64,000 bases of DNA from Prevotella sp. (GTDB lineage Bacteria > Bacteroidota > Bacteroidia > Bacteroidales > Bacteroidaceae). The DNA is taken from the NCBI GenBank assembly GCA_017428055.1, contig JAFRRN010000020.1:1-64000 (forward strand), in the 5' to 3' direction. Position numbers and translations under genes: made by a program. The notes beneath the pieces were generated by a model that was not told the DNA's origin, did not search any database, and saw only the letters and a list, made by a program, of their open reading frames with translations. Shown one piece after another: positions 19,108 to 28,119 of the stretch. How positions within the stretch are numbered: the stretch's first letter is position 1; each line of letters begins with the position of its first letter.

Positions 19108-20365
19108 CTCTCTCCGTACCCTCAGCCTTCTCTGCATCTTCTATGTTCATGCCAACGCCCAATCTTCTGACTCCGCCATCGTCAACACGTTGCGGGAAGA
19201 AGGCGTAACCTTCTCTCATAACAACTCCGTGACATTGCTCATGAGCGGACAGGAGAAGTTTGACGATATGTTTGAGGCGATTCGCAAGGCACGTCATTCC
19301 ATCCACCTTGAATACTTCAACTTCCGCAATGACTCCATCGCCATGTGCCTCTTCGACATCCTGGCCGAGAAAGCCAAGGAGGGGGTGGAGGTAAGGGCTA
19401 TGTACGACGCATTCGGCAACGCCTCCAACAATCGCCCCTTGAAACGGAAACACATCAAGGCGTTGCAAGAGAAAGGAATAGAAATCGTGAAATATGACCC
19501 TCTGACATTCCCGTGGATTAACCATGTGTTTACCCGCGACCATCGAAAAATCGTGGTCATCGACGGGCAGGTTGCCTATACCGGTGGGATGAACGTCGCC
19601 GACTATTACATCAACGGCACCGAACAAGTGGGCGAATGGCGTGACATGCACTGCCGCATCGAGGGCGATGAGGTGAACCAACTGCAAAAGATTTTCCTCC
19701 GTATATGGAACAAGGCGACACACCAAGACATCCACGGACCGCAATATTATAGGGGGCTGCGTACCCCTGACTATCTCACAGGACTGAAAGCAGACACCTG
19801 CCAGACGGCAGGAAAGAAGATGGTGGGCATCATCAACCGCGAACCGCGAACGAGCAACAAGGTGATTCGCCAGTTCTATACCCATGCCATCGACTATGCA
19901 CAAGACAGCATCAAGCTCATCAATCCCTACTTGACCCTCAACCACAAATTGAAAAAGGCATTGAAAAACGCCGTCAAGCGAGGCGTAAAGGTAGAGGTGA
20001 TGGTATCTACGCATAGCGACATTCCCCTGACTCCCGACTGTGTGTTCTATAACGTACATAAACTGATGAAGAAAGGCGTGGACGTGTGGATGTACAAACC
20101 TGGCTTCCACCACACGAAAGTCATCATGGTGGACGGGAAGTTCTGCACCGTGGGTAGTGCCAACCTCAACTCCCGCAGCCTGAGATGGGACTATGAAGAT
20201 AACGCGGTCATCATCGACCCTTGCACCACGAAGGAGTTGAGCGACATGTTTGACGCTGACAAGAAAAATAGTTTCAAGCTTACCAAGGAGACATGGGACG
20301 AGTTCCGTACCCCCTGGAATAAGTTTGTGGGATGGTTTGCCCATCTCCTCGCCCCATTTCTCTAA
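19046..20365 (+). CDS. Phospholipase D / cardiolipin synthase family protein
   Basis: About 439 residues. Two HKD motifs are present: HRKIVVIDGQVAYTGG (near residue 170) and HHTKVIMVDGKFCTVGSAN (near residue 355), so it is a complete two-domain PLD protein, most likely a cardiolipin synthase. In place of the usual two N-terminal membrane segments there is a signal-like hydrophobic stretch ending in YVHANAQS. The start is uncertain: ATG at 18980, 19046 and 19052 are all in frame, and the first 20 or so residues (ELLNSLKLLNSLKLLNS) come from the right arm of a palindromic repeat. It follows kdsD closely and may be cotranscribed. Confidence 0.85.
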   Translation: MLMSELLNSLKLLNSLKLLNSSLRTLSLLCIFYVHANAQSSDSAIVNTLREEGVTFSHNNSVTLLMSGQEKFDDMFEAIRKARHSIHLEYFNFRNDSIAMCLFDILAEKAKEGVEVRAMYDAFGNASNNRPLKRKHIKALQEKGIEIVKYDPLTFPWINHVFTRDHRKIVVIDGQVAYTGGMNVADYYINGTEQVGEWRDMHCRIEGDEVNQLQKIFLRIWNKATHQDIHGPQYYRGLRTPDYLTGLKADTCQTAGKKMVGIINREPRTSNKVIRQFYTHAIDYAQDSIKLINPYLTLNHKLKKALKNAVKRGVKVEVMVSTHSDIPLTPDCVFYNVHKLMKKGVDVWMYKPGFHHTKVIMVDGKFCTVGSANLNSRSLRWDYEDNAVIIDPCTTKELSDMFDADKKNSFKLTKETWDEFRTPWNKFVGWFAHLLAPFL

Positions 20366-20407
20366 CATGAAATTGATAATAGCATAAAATACGGAATCAT
20401 CATCGAC

Positions 20408-21004
20408 ATGAACAAAAGCCATCAACCGAAGATTGCCATCATCGACCCGAACACATTGGCAGCGATAGGCCTTCGCCAAGTACTACAGAATGTAATACCC
20501 TTCGCGAAGATAGACACCTTTGGGTCGTTTGCGGAATTGGAAGCCAACAATCCCGACGGCTATGTCCATTATTTCGTGTCGATGCACTTGGTATTGGAAA
20601 ATAGGAGCTTCTTCCTCGACCACCGCCAGAAGACTATCGTCTTGACAACATCGACGAAAGACCATACCCAGTTGAGCGACTTCCACGGACTGTGCGTCAA
20701 TGTCCCCGAGGAGCAACTCATCAAATCGCTGCTATTGTTGCAGCAACATGCCCATGGGCATGGCAAGCGTCTTCCCATCACATTACCAGAACAAGCAAAC
20801 CCATTGAGCGACCGCGAGAAAGAAGTGTTGTCGCTCATCGTACAGGGATATATCAACAAGGAGATTGCCAACCTACTGAACATTGGCATCACCACCGTGA
20901 TTACCCATCGTAAGAACATCATGGAGAAATTAGGTATGAAAAGCGTGTCGGCACTGACCATTTATGCGGTGACGCACGGATTTGTAGACATCAATAGAAT
21001 ATAG
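20408..21004 (+). CDS. LuxR-type DNA-binding regulator with degenerate receiver
   Basis: 198 residues. The C-terminal 65 residues are a LuxR/GerE helix-turn-helix (LSDREKEVLSLIVQGYINKE, then TTVITHRKNIMEKLG). The N-terminal 125 residues have a receiver-like beginning (KIAIIDPN) but no recognisable phospho-accepting Asp (VSMHLVLENR takes its place), so control by phosphorylation is doubtful. It ends three bases before lon, placing it in the lon-tgt transcript. Confidence 0.85.
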   Translation: MNKSHQPKIAIIDPNTLAAIGLRQVLQNVIPFAKIDTFGSFAELEANNPDGYVHYFVSMHLVLENRSFFLDHRQKTIVLTTSTKDHTQLSDFHGLCVNVPEEQLIKSLLLLQQHAHGHGKRLPITLPEQANPLSDREKEVLSLIVQGYINKEIANLLNIGITTVITHRKNIMEKLGMKSVSALTIYAVTHGFVDINRI

Positions 21005-21007
21005 ATT

Positions 21008-23464
21008 ATGAGTAAGAAAAACAATACATCCATCCAGATGATCGCCGACTATGAGGGCGATATAAGTAAGATTTTGGAAGAGCCATTCGACGGGGAGGTA
21101 CCCATCCTCGCCACAAGAGACTTGGTGATGTTCCCAGGAGTTCTCAACCCCATTATCATTGGCAGGGAGTCGAGCAACAACCTCATCCGACGAGCCAACA
21201 AGAACCCCAATATGGTTTTCGCCGTTATCTGCCAAAGAAATAAGGAGATTGACAACCCGGGCATGGAAGACCTCTTTGAATACGGGGTGCTGGCAAAGCT
21301 CACCCGCATCATCGAAATCCCAGGACAAGAGGGAATGCTCACCGCCATCATCCAAGCCATGGGGCGTTGCCGCCTCTTGGAATTGACGGGAACAGAGCCT
21401 TTCCTCATCGGCCATGTCGTTTCTGACTCCGAGGAGATGCCCCCGCGTAACGACAAGGTATTTCATACTGCCATTGACGACATCCGCAAGCAGACACGCA
21501 TCTACATCCACGCCAACGAGGAGATCCCCGACGAGTCGGAGTTTGCCCTGCGCAACATCCAAAACGAGGTGATGATGCTCAACTATATCTGCACGGTCAT
21601 GCCCTTCAGCGTCAACGACAAGATGAAGATGCTGATGGCAGAGTCGCTCTTCGAACGTGCCATCAGGGGATTGAAAGTGTTGAGCAAGGAAATCCAACTG
21701 CTTGAGATACACCATAATATCGTATCGAAGACACGGGAGGAGATTGACGAACAACAGCGCGAATACTTCTTGCAACAGCAGATCAAGAACATCAAGGAGG
21801 AGTTAGGCAACGGTCATGGCTCTCCCGAAAAGCAAGAGTTGGAAGAGAAGGCATTGACAAAGAAGTGGTCCGATGAAGTGCAAACGACATTCGAAAAGGA
21901 AATGGACAAACTCGACCTCCTCAACCCACAAGGCCCGGAGTATAGTGTGCAATTGAACTACCTGCAAACCATGGTAAACCTACCTTGGGGAGAATACACG
22001 AAAGACGACCTCGACCTGAAACGCGCAGAGCGCATCCTCAACAAAGACCACTACGGCATGGAGAAGGTGAAAGAACGCATACTGGAATACATGGCGGTAC
22101 TCAAGTTGCGTGGAGACCTGAAGTCGCCCATCCTTTGCCTGTATGGTCCCCCGGGCGTGGGCAAGACATCCCTCGGCAAGAGCATCGCTTCAGCAATGAA
22201 ACGCAAGTATGTGAGGATGAGCCTTGGCGGCTTGCACGACGAGAGCGAGATTCGCGGGCATCGCCGCACATACGTGGGAGCCATGCCGGGACGCATCATC
22301 AAGAACATCCAAAAGGCGGGTTCGTCGAATCCCGTGTTCATCTTAGACGAGATAGACAAGGTCACACAGCACACCATCAACGGCGACCCCTCGTCTGCCT
22401 TGCTTGAGGTATTAGACCCCGAGCAGAACAATGCCTTCCACGACAATTACCTTGACGTGGATTATGACCTGTCCAAGGTACTCTTCATCGCCACGGCCAA
22501 TGACCTGAATACTATCCCCCGCCCCCTACTCGACCGCATGGAAATCATCGAGGTGAGCGGCTATATCACCGAGGAGAAGATAGAGATTGCCAAGCGACAC
22601 CTTATCCCCAAGGAATTGGACAACAGCGGATTGAAAGTTGACAAGGCGGTCCCGACATTCACCAAGAGTGCCATCGAGAAAATCATCGAGCAATATTCAC
22701 GCGAGAGTGGGGTGCGACAATTGGAGAAACAAATCAACAAAGCCTTACGCAAGCTGGCATTCATGAAGGCGAGAGACGGCGAACTGTCCTACAAGAAAAT
22801 CACTCCCGACCAAATCTCGGAGTTGCTTGGCAAGCCCCCTTATTACCGTGACATCTACCAAGGCAACGACTATGCGGGGGTCGTGACAGGCTTGGCATGG
22901 ACAAGCGTGGGAGGCGAGATCCTGTTTATTGAGACTTCGCTGTCGAAAGGCAAGGCTGGCAAGCTCACCTTGACGGGCAACCTCGGCGACGTGATGAAAG
23001 AGTCGGCAGTCATCGCGTTGGAATATGTGAAAGCCCATGTGGACTTCCTCGGCATCGACTACCGCATCTTCGACCAGTGGAACATCCACATCCACGTGCC
23101 AGAGGGTGCAACACCAAAAGACGGACCATCGGCGGGCATTACTATTGCGACCTCCATCGCCTCGGCTCTCACGCAACGAAAGGTGCGTAAGAACACTGCC
23201 ATGACAGGCGAGATAACGCTCCGTGGCAAGGTCTTGCCCGTGGGCGGCATCAAGGAGAAAATCCTTGCCGCCAAACGTGCGGGCATCACAGACATCTTGA
23301 TGTGCCAAGACAACAAGAAAGACATCGACGAAATCCCCGATGTCTATCTCAAGGGGGTCACGTTCCATTATGTGGAAAACGTGAAGGACGTATGGGATTT
23401 CGCCTTAACGGACGAAATTGTCAAAAACCCCATTGCGCTAACCGTTGAAGAAGAGAAGAAATGA
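21008..23464 (+). CDS. lon: ATP-dependent protease Lon
   Basis: 818 residues: LON substrate-binding domain (about 35-240), coiled-coil, AAA+ module with Walker [10 protein letters not shown] near residue 380 and Walker [10 protein letters not shown] near 445, and a C-terminal protease domain with Ser708 in DGPSAG and Lys749 in GGIKEK, the catalytic dyad. It degrades damaged and regulatory proteins in the cytoplasm. Full length for the family. The stop overlaps the tgt start by four bases. Confidence 0.97.
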   Translation: MSKKNNTSIQMIADYEGDISKILEEPFDGEVPILATRDLVMFPGVLNPIIIGRESSNNLIRRANKNPNMVFAVICQRNKEIDNPGMEDLFEYGVLAKLTRIIEIPGQEGMLTAIIQAMGRCRLLELTGTEPFLIGHVVSDSEEMPPRNDKVFHTAIDDIRKQTRIYIHANEEIPDESEFALRNIQNEVMMLNYICTVMPFSVNDKMKMLMAESLFERAIRGLKVLSKEIQLLEIHHNIVSKTREEIDEQQREYFLQQQIKNIKEELGNGHGSPEKQELEEKALTKKWSDEVQTTFEKEMDKLDLLNPQGPEYSVQLNYLQTMVNLPWGEYTKDDLDLKRAERILNKDHYGMEKVKERILEYMAVLKLRGDLKSPILCLYGPPGVGKTSLGKSIASAMKRKYVRMSLGGLHDESEIRGHRRTYVGAMPGRIIKNIQKAGSSNPVFILDEIDKVTQHTINGDPSSALLEVLDPEQNNAFHDNYLDVDYDLSKVLFIATANDLNTIPRPLLDRMEIIEVSGYITEEKIEIAKRHLIPKELDNSGLKVDKAVPTFTKSAIEKIIEQYSRESGVRQLEKQINKALRKLAFMKARDGELSYKKITPDQISELLGKPPYYRDIYQGNDYAGVVTGLAWTSVGGEILFIETSLSKGKAGKLTLTGNLGDVMKESAVIALEYVKAHVDFLGIDYRIFDQWNIHIHVPEGATPKDGPSAGITIATSIASALTQRKVRKNTAMTGEITLRGKVLPVGGIKEKILAAKRAGITDILMCQDNKKDIDEIPDVYLKGVTFHYVENVKDVWDFALTDEIVKNPIALTVEEEKK

Positions 23465-24588
23465 CCTTTGAACTACAACATACCGACAACGCCTCCGACG
23501 CAAGGGCAGGGAAGATCTCCACCGCACACGGAACCATAGAAACGCCCATCTTCATGCCTGTAGGCACGTGTGGCTCGGTCAAAGGTGTCCATTTCGAGGA
23601 GCTGAGGCAACAAGTAAAGGCACAAATCATCCTCGGGAACACCTACCACCTTTACCTTCGCCCAGGACTCGACATCCTCCGCAAGGCCGGTGGACTCCAT
23701 GGATTCAATGGGTGGGAGCGTCCCATCCTCACTGATTCAGGTGGATTCCAGGTGTTCTCATTGACTGGCATCCGCAAGTTGCGCGAGGAGGGATGTGAGT
23801 TCCGCTCACATATTGACGGGTCGAAGCACATCTTCACCCCTGAAAACGTGATGGATACCGAGCGCATTATTGGTGCCGACATCATGATGGCGTTAGATGA
23901 ATGCCCCCCTGGACAGAGTGATTATGCCTACGCGAAAAAGAGTTTGGGGCTGACACAGCGATGGCTTGACCGTTGTATCAAACGATTTGAGGAGACCGAA
24001 CCGCTCTATGGCTACGGGCAGAGCCTGTTCCCCATTGTCCAAGGATGTACCTATAAGGACTTGCGACGCGATGCCGCCAAGCACGTGGCAGATAAGGGAG
24101 CGGACGGAAACGCCATCGGTGGACTTGCCGTGGGCGAGCCTACGGAGGTGATGTACGAGATGATAGAGGTGGTCAACGAGATTCTCCCCAAGGACAAACC
24201 ACGCTACCTGATGGGTGTCGGGACGCCACAAAACATTCTCGAAGCCATCGAGCGCGGCGTGGATATGTTCGATTGTGTCATGCCGACTCGCAATGGCCGC
24301 AATGGTATGCTCTTCACTTACCAAGGCACAATGAACATGCGCAACAAGAAATGGGAGTACGACTTCACGCCTATCGACGAGAATGGCTGCGATGTGGAAC
24401 GCATCTACACCAAGGCTTACCTCCATCACCTCTTCAAGGCACAAGAGTTGTTGGCGTTACAGATAGCCAGCATCCACAACCTCGCATTCTACCTCCGCCT
24501 TGTGGGCGATGCCCGTCGCCATATCATGCAGGGGGATTTCGTGGAATGGAAACGCTCCGTCATCGAACAATTAGGAAAAAGAGTATAA
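23461..24588 (+). CDS. tgt: Queuine tRNA-ribosyltransferase
   Basis: 375 residues. Motifs ILGNTYHLYLRPG, LTDSGGFQVFSL, GNAIGGLAVGEP and GVDMFDCVMPTRN identify bacterial Tgt, which inserts preQ1 at position 34 of tRNAs with GUN anticodons. The usual C-terminal zinc cluster (CxCxxC then His) is altered: only one Cys (NGCDVERIYTKAY) and the His (IASIHNLAFY) remain. From memory this change is shared by other Bacteroidetes Tgt proteins, so the enzyme is probably active. The start overlaps lon. queC of the same pathway is at 37.4 kb. Confidence 0.95.
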   Translation: MTFELQHTDNASDARAGKISTAHGTIETPIFMPVGTCGSVKGVHFEELRQQVKAQIILGNTYHLYLRPGLDILRKAGGLHGFNGWERPILTDSGGFQVFSLTGIRKLREEGCEFRSHIDGSKHIFTPENVMDTERIIGADIMMALDECPPGQSDYAYAKKSLGLTQRWLDRCIKRFEETEPLYGYGQSLFPIVQGCTYKDLRRDAAKHVADKGADGNAIGGLAVGEPTEVMYEMIEVVNEILPKDKPRYLMGVGTPQNILEAIERGVDMFDCVMPTRNGRNGMLFTYQGTMNMRNKKWEYDFTPIDENGCDVERIYTKAYLHHLFKAQELLALQIASIHNLAFYLRLVGDARRHIMQGDFVEWKRSVIEQLGKRV

Positions 24589-24592
24589 GCTG

Positions 24593-25708
24593 ATGTTAAA
24601 GAAACTTGACCCGAGACGATACATCAAGACACTTGATTGGTACATCATCAAGAAGTTCATCGGCACTTACATCTACTCCATTGTGCTGATTATCTCCATA
24701 TCCATCGTGTTCGACGTGAACGAACACTTAGCGAAATTCACACAATACCACGCTCCACTCAAGGCGATAGTCTTTGACTATTACATGAACTTCGTGCCTT
24801 ATTTCGCTAACTTGTTCAGTCCGCTGTTCGTATTCATTGCCGTCATCTTCTTCACTTCCAAGTTGGCGGGCAATTCGGAAATCATCTCCATGCTGGCAGC
24901 GGGTGTCTCTTTCAAGCGGCTTATGCGTCCGTACATGATTTCCTGCGTGATTATCTCCTTGCTTTCCTTTTATCTCAGTGCCTACGTCATCCCTCATGGC
25001 ACGGTGATACGGCAGAACTTCGAGTCGATGTACAAGAACAAGAAGAAAAACACATCCGCCGAGAACGTACAACTGCAAGTGGGACCGGGCATTATCGCCT
25101 ACATCCAGCATTACGACAACACCCTCAAGCGGGGCTATGGATTCTCATTGGACAAGTTCGACAACAAGAAACTGGTGAGCCACATGACCGCAACGGAGAT
25201 ACAATACGACACCATCTCCGACTCCAAATACCATTGGAAAGCGAGCCATTGGAAGGTGCGACAACTCAAAGGGCTACGCGAACATATCACCAGCGGGGCG
25301 AAATGTGATACGGTCATCATGATGGAACCCACCGACCTCGTCTATTCCAAAGGTCAACAAGAGACTTTCACCAGCCCTGAACTCAAGGAATACATCTCCA
25401 AGCAAATCAATCGAGGCAGCGGCAACGTGGTGCAATACCAAGTGGAATACCACAAACGCATCGCCTCATCCTTCGCCTCGTTCATCCTCACCACCATTGG
25501 CGTTTCACTCTCGTCACGGAAGCGCAAGGGCGGCATGGGGCTTTACCTTGGCATCGGTCTGGCATTGAGTTTCACCTACATCATGTTGCAAACCGTCTGT
25601 TCCACATTTGCCATCAACGCCAACACGCCACCCATGCTCGCCGCGTGGATTCCCAATATCATTTTCGCGGTAATCGCATACTTTTGTTATCGCCATGCAC
25701 CCAATTAA
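24593..25708 (+). CDS. LPS export permease, LptF/LptG (YjgP/YjgQ) family
   Basis: 371 residues with about six membrane segments, three at each end, around a large periplasmic domain, the typical layout. The N-terminus IKKFIGTYIYSIVLIISISI and the C-terminal LSSRKRKGGMGLYLGIGLALS are characteristic. It forms the inner-membrane part of the Lpt complex that extracts LPS. Whether it is LptF or LptG cannot be decided here. The start is four bases after the tgt stop. Confidence 0.9.
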   Translation: MLKKLDPRRYIKTLDWYIIKKFIGTYIYSIVLIISISIVFDVNEHLAKFTQYHAPLKAIVFDYYMNFVPYFANLFSPLFVFIAVIFFTSKLAGNSEIISMLAAGVSFKRLMRPYMISCVIISLLSFYLSAYVIPHGTVIRQNFESMYKNKKKNTSAENVQLQVGPGIIAYIQHYDNTLKRGYGFSLDKFDNKKLVSHMTATEIQYDTISDSKYHWKASHWKVRQLKGLREHITSGAKCDTVIMMEPTDLVYSKGQQETFTSPELKEYISKQINRGSGNVVQYQVEYHKRIASSFASFILTTIGVSLSSRKRKGGMGLYLGIGLALSFTYIMLQTVCSTFAINANTPPMLAAWIPNIIFAVIAYFCYRHAPN

Positions 25709-25751
25709 AAATAGGAATTATGAAGAAGTGCTTCGCAGAATTGAATTATCA

Positions 25752-25805
25752 AGTACACCATACCCATTCATCCCATTACCCCCATTAACCCCATAAAACC
25801 CACCA
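25752..25805 (-). repeat. C-rich degenerate repeat before the helicase gene
   Basis: The plus strand reads a series of CCCATTA / CCCCATTAA units ending just before the helicase ATG. Its complement is the GGGGTTAAT type seen at 9024-9088, so the G-rich strand here is the minus strand. It forms most of the presumed leader of the helicase message. Confidence 0.75.
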
Positions 25806-25809
25806 AACC

Positions 25810-27087
25810 ATGTATTTCGACGAATTAAACTTAAACGACAACATATTAGACGCTCTCGACGACATGCGATTCGAAGAGTGCACTCCCATACAGGAGAAGT
25901 GCATACCCGAAATCCTTGATGGACACGATGTTTTAGGCGTGGCACAGACAGGAACTGGCAAGACCGCCGCATACCTCCTACCCATCCTATCGTTGCTTGA
26001 CGACGGGGGCTACCCCGAGGATGCCGTCAACTGTGTCATCATGGCTCCCACCCGCGAACTCGCCCAACAGATAGACCAAGCCATGCAGGGCTTTGGCTAT
26101 TATTTAAATAATGTGGGGAGCTGCGCCATCTACGGCGGAAACGACGGCACACGCTATGACCAGGAACTGCGGTCGCTCCGCATGGGGGCATCTGTCATTA
26201 TCGCCACGCCGGGGCGGCTCATTTCCCACCTGACAATGGGCAACCTCGACATGAGCCGCGTATCGTTCTTTGTCCTCGACGAGGCAGACCGTATGCTCGA
26301 CATGGGATTCTCCGAGGATATCCTCTCCATTGCCAAACATCTGCCCAAAGAGCGTCAGACCATCATGTTCTCTGCCACCATGCCCGACAAGATAGAGGAA
26401 CTTGCCAAGACGCTGCTCCATGACCATGTGGAAGTGAAGATTGCCGTGAGCAAACCCGCCGAGAAGATCCAACAGTCTGCATACATCTGTTATGAGCCTC
26501 AAAAGCTGAAAATCATCAAGGACATGTTCTCGCACGAGCAGCTCAAGCGCATCATCATCTTCTCTGGGAAGATCAATAAGGCGAAAGACATCAACCGCGA
26601 ACTCAAACGTATGGGCATCAATAGCGGGGAGATGCACAGCGACTTGACACAACCCGAGCGCGATGAGATGATGTTCCTCTTCAAGAGTGGACAGATTGAC
26701 GTTCTTGTGGCAACGGACATCCTCTCACGAGGTATCGACATCGATGACATCTCCATGGTCATCAACTACGACGTGCCGCGTGATGCCGAAGACTATGTAC
26801 ACCGCATCGGACGCACGGCAAGGGCGGAAAAGGACGGGCGAGCAGTCACCTTCGTCAGCGACAAAGACATCCGCTATTTCATGCAGATAGAGCAATTCCT
26901 TGAAAAGACCATCGACAAGAATCCCCTTCCACAAGGAATCGGAGAGGGACCGGAATACAAGGCAACCCCTAAGAAAGAAAGCCGCCATAGGCATTCTCAC
27001 CACAAGGGAAGGAAAGGGAAAGGCGGGAAGAGACCAACCAACAAGAAAGGGAGCGGCAAATCCCGTAAGGCCAAAGACAAAGGATAA
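25810..27087 (+). CDS. DEAD-box RNA helicase (RhlE-like)
   Basis: 425 residues with all helicase motifs in order: Q motif, AQTGTGKTAAY, PTRELAQQ, TPGRL, DEAD (VLDEADRMLD), SAT (FSATMPD), ATDILSRGID and HRIGRTAR. A basic tail (about 375-425, rich in Lys, Gly and Arg) should bind RNA. Cytoplasmic; roles in ribosome assembly or RNA decay are typical. A C-rich repeat lies immediately upstream of the ATG. Confidence 0.93.
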   Translation: MYFDELNLNDNILDALDDMRFEECTPIQEKCIPEILDGHDVLGVAQTGTGKTAAYLLPILSLLDDGGYPEDAVNCVIMAPTRELAQQIDQAMQGFGYYLNNVGSCAIYGGNDGTRYDQELRSLRMGASVIIATPGRLISHLTMGNLDMSRVSFFVLDEADRMLDMGFSEDILSIAKHLPKERQTIMFSATMPDKIEELAKTLLHDHVEVKIAVSKPAEKIQQSAYICYEPQKLKIIKDMFSHEQLKRIIIFSGKINKAKDINRELKRMGINSGEMHSDLTQPERDEMMFLFKSGQIDVLVATDILSRGIDIDDISMVINYDVPRDAEDYVHRIGRTARAEKDGRAVTFVSDKDIRYFMQIEQFLEKTIDKNPLPQGIGEGPEYKATPKKESRHRHSHHKGRKGKGGKRPTNKKGSGKSRKAKDKG

Positions 27088-27108
27088 AAAACCAGTTGCC
27101 TCTTGGAT

Positions 27109-28119
27109 TTATAGGTTCATTGCACCACAATGCGGACAGCGGCCTTTTTGCTTAATCTTCCCACCACAATGGCCGCAAAGATAGTAGGGATGACGATGCT
27201 TAAAATAACGATAGAGGGCAAAAATCACATAGGCAATGAAGAGGAGATACCCTATATAGTATAAGGTGGAAATACTGAACACGATGTAATCTGCCGCACA
27301 AACACCAGCTAAACCACAGAGATAGAGAATGGTCTCACCCAACGGAAGATGTCCATAAGCATCTTCGACGACTGCCAGTCCAACGATCAGCATAGTCCAT
27401 ACCAAACCCAAAAACACAACGAGCAAACCCGACTGGGCGAAAGGATTGAGCGTAGGATGATAATAAAAATGCTGCCATTGCTCAGGGCAAGACAATTGAA
27501 TCGTGGCATATATCACAGCTCCAGTCGATACCACTAAAGTAAGCAACGTCGGATAGAATGAGTCGATGTCGTTGAAATGGACGATATGGGCATTTCGTTT
27601 GGCTATCACCCGCCAAAGATAGGCAAACGCAATGAGCGTGATGACAATGAAAAAGACAAATGTGTGTTGGTCGGAAAAGGTAGATATGAACTGGGAGATA
27701 GGGTCATCGGGGACGACATTGGGCAACAGTTCCGTCTCGTGAACCCACCCAAAGGATGGTTCTGCCGTTGCCACCTGCACCCATACAGAGTCGATGCTGT
27801 CATTCGGCACGATGCGGATGTCTGCCACGACGACATTCTCGTGCTTTGTAACAACAAACGAGTCGGTAAGCAAATCCGACAGTTTCTCCTCGGGCTGTTG
27901 GCGGAGCAAGACAATGGAATCTGCCTTGACCACGAAATTATAGTTAAAGGAATAATGCCTCTTTGGTAATGAAGAATGATGAATGAAGAACGAAGAATCG
28001 GCTAACGCCATTGACTCTTTTTCAAAGGATTCATCATTCCTTAATTCTTCATTTTCATGATGGCATGACACCACAAAAAAGACTATCAAGAATGGGAGGA
28101 TGTATTTAAGTCGTCGCAT
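27109..28119 (-). CDS. Membrane lipoprotein with C-terminal zinc ribbon
   Basis: 336 residues. It begins with a lipobox-like signal (FLIVFFVVSC), has an SH3-like soluble region (about 60-130), about five membrane segments (145-300) and ends in a zinc ribbon (CGHCGG then CPHCGAMN). Residues about 20-50 are encoded by a GAAGAATGA-type repeat. No function is recognised. It overlaps the U32 gene by 14 bases and is probably cotranscribed with it. If the N-terminus is lipidated outside, an odd number of membrane segments would place the zinc ribbon in the cytoplasm. Confidence 0.75.
   Translation of the reverse strand: MRRLKYILPFLIVFFVVSCHHENEELRNDESFEKESMALADSSFFIHHSSLPKRHYSFNYNFVVKADSIVLLRQQPEEKLSDLLTDSFVVTKHENVVVADIRIVPNDSIDSVWVQVATAEPSFGWVHETELLPNVVPDDPISQFISTFSDQHTFVFFIVITLIAFAYLWRVIAKRNAHIVHFNDIDSFYPTLLTLVVSTGAVIYATIQLSCPEQWQHFYYHPTLNPFAQSGLLVVFLGLVWTMLIVGLAVVEDAYGHLPLGETILYLCGLAGVCAADYIVFSISTLYYIGYLLFIAYVIFALYRYFKHRHPYYLCGHCGGKIKQKGRCPHCGAMNL

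Noticed and set aside
19091-20479. Long minus-strand open frame (about 460 codons) opposite the phospholipase-D gene
   Set aside because: It mirrors the HKD protein codon by codon, contains no known motif, and the plus-strand gene has clear family motifs.
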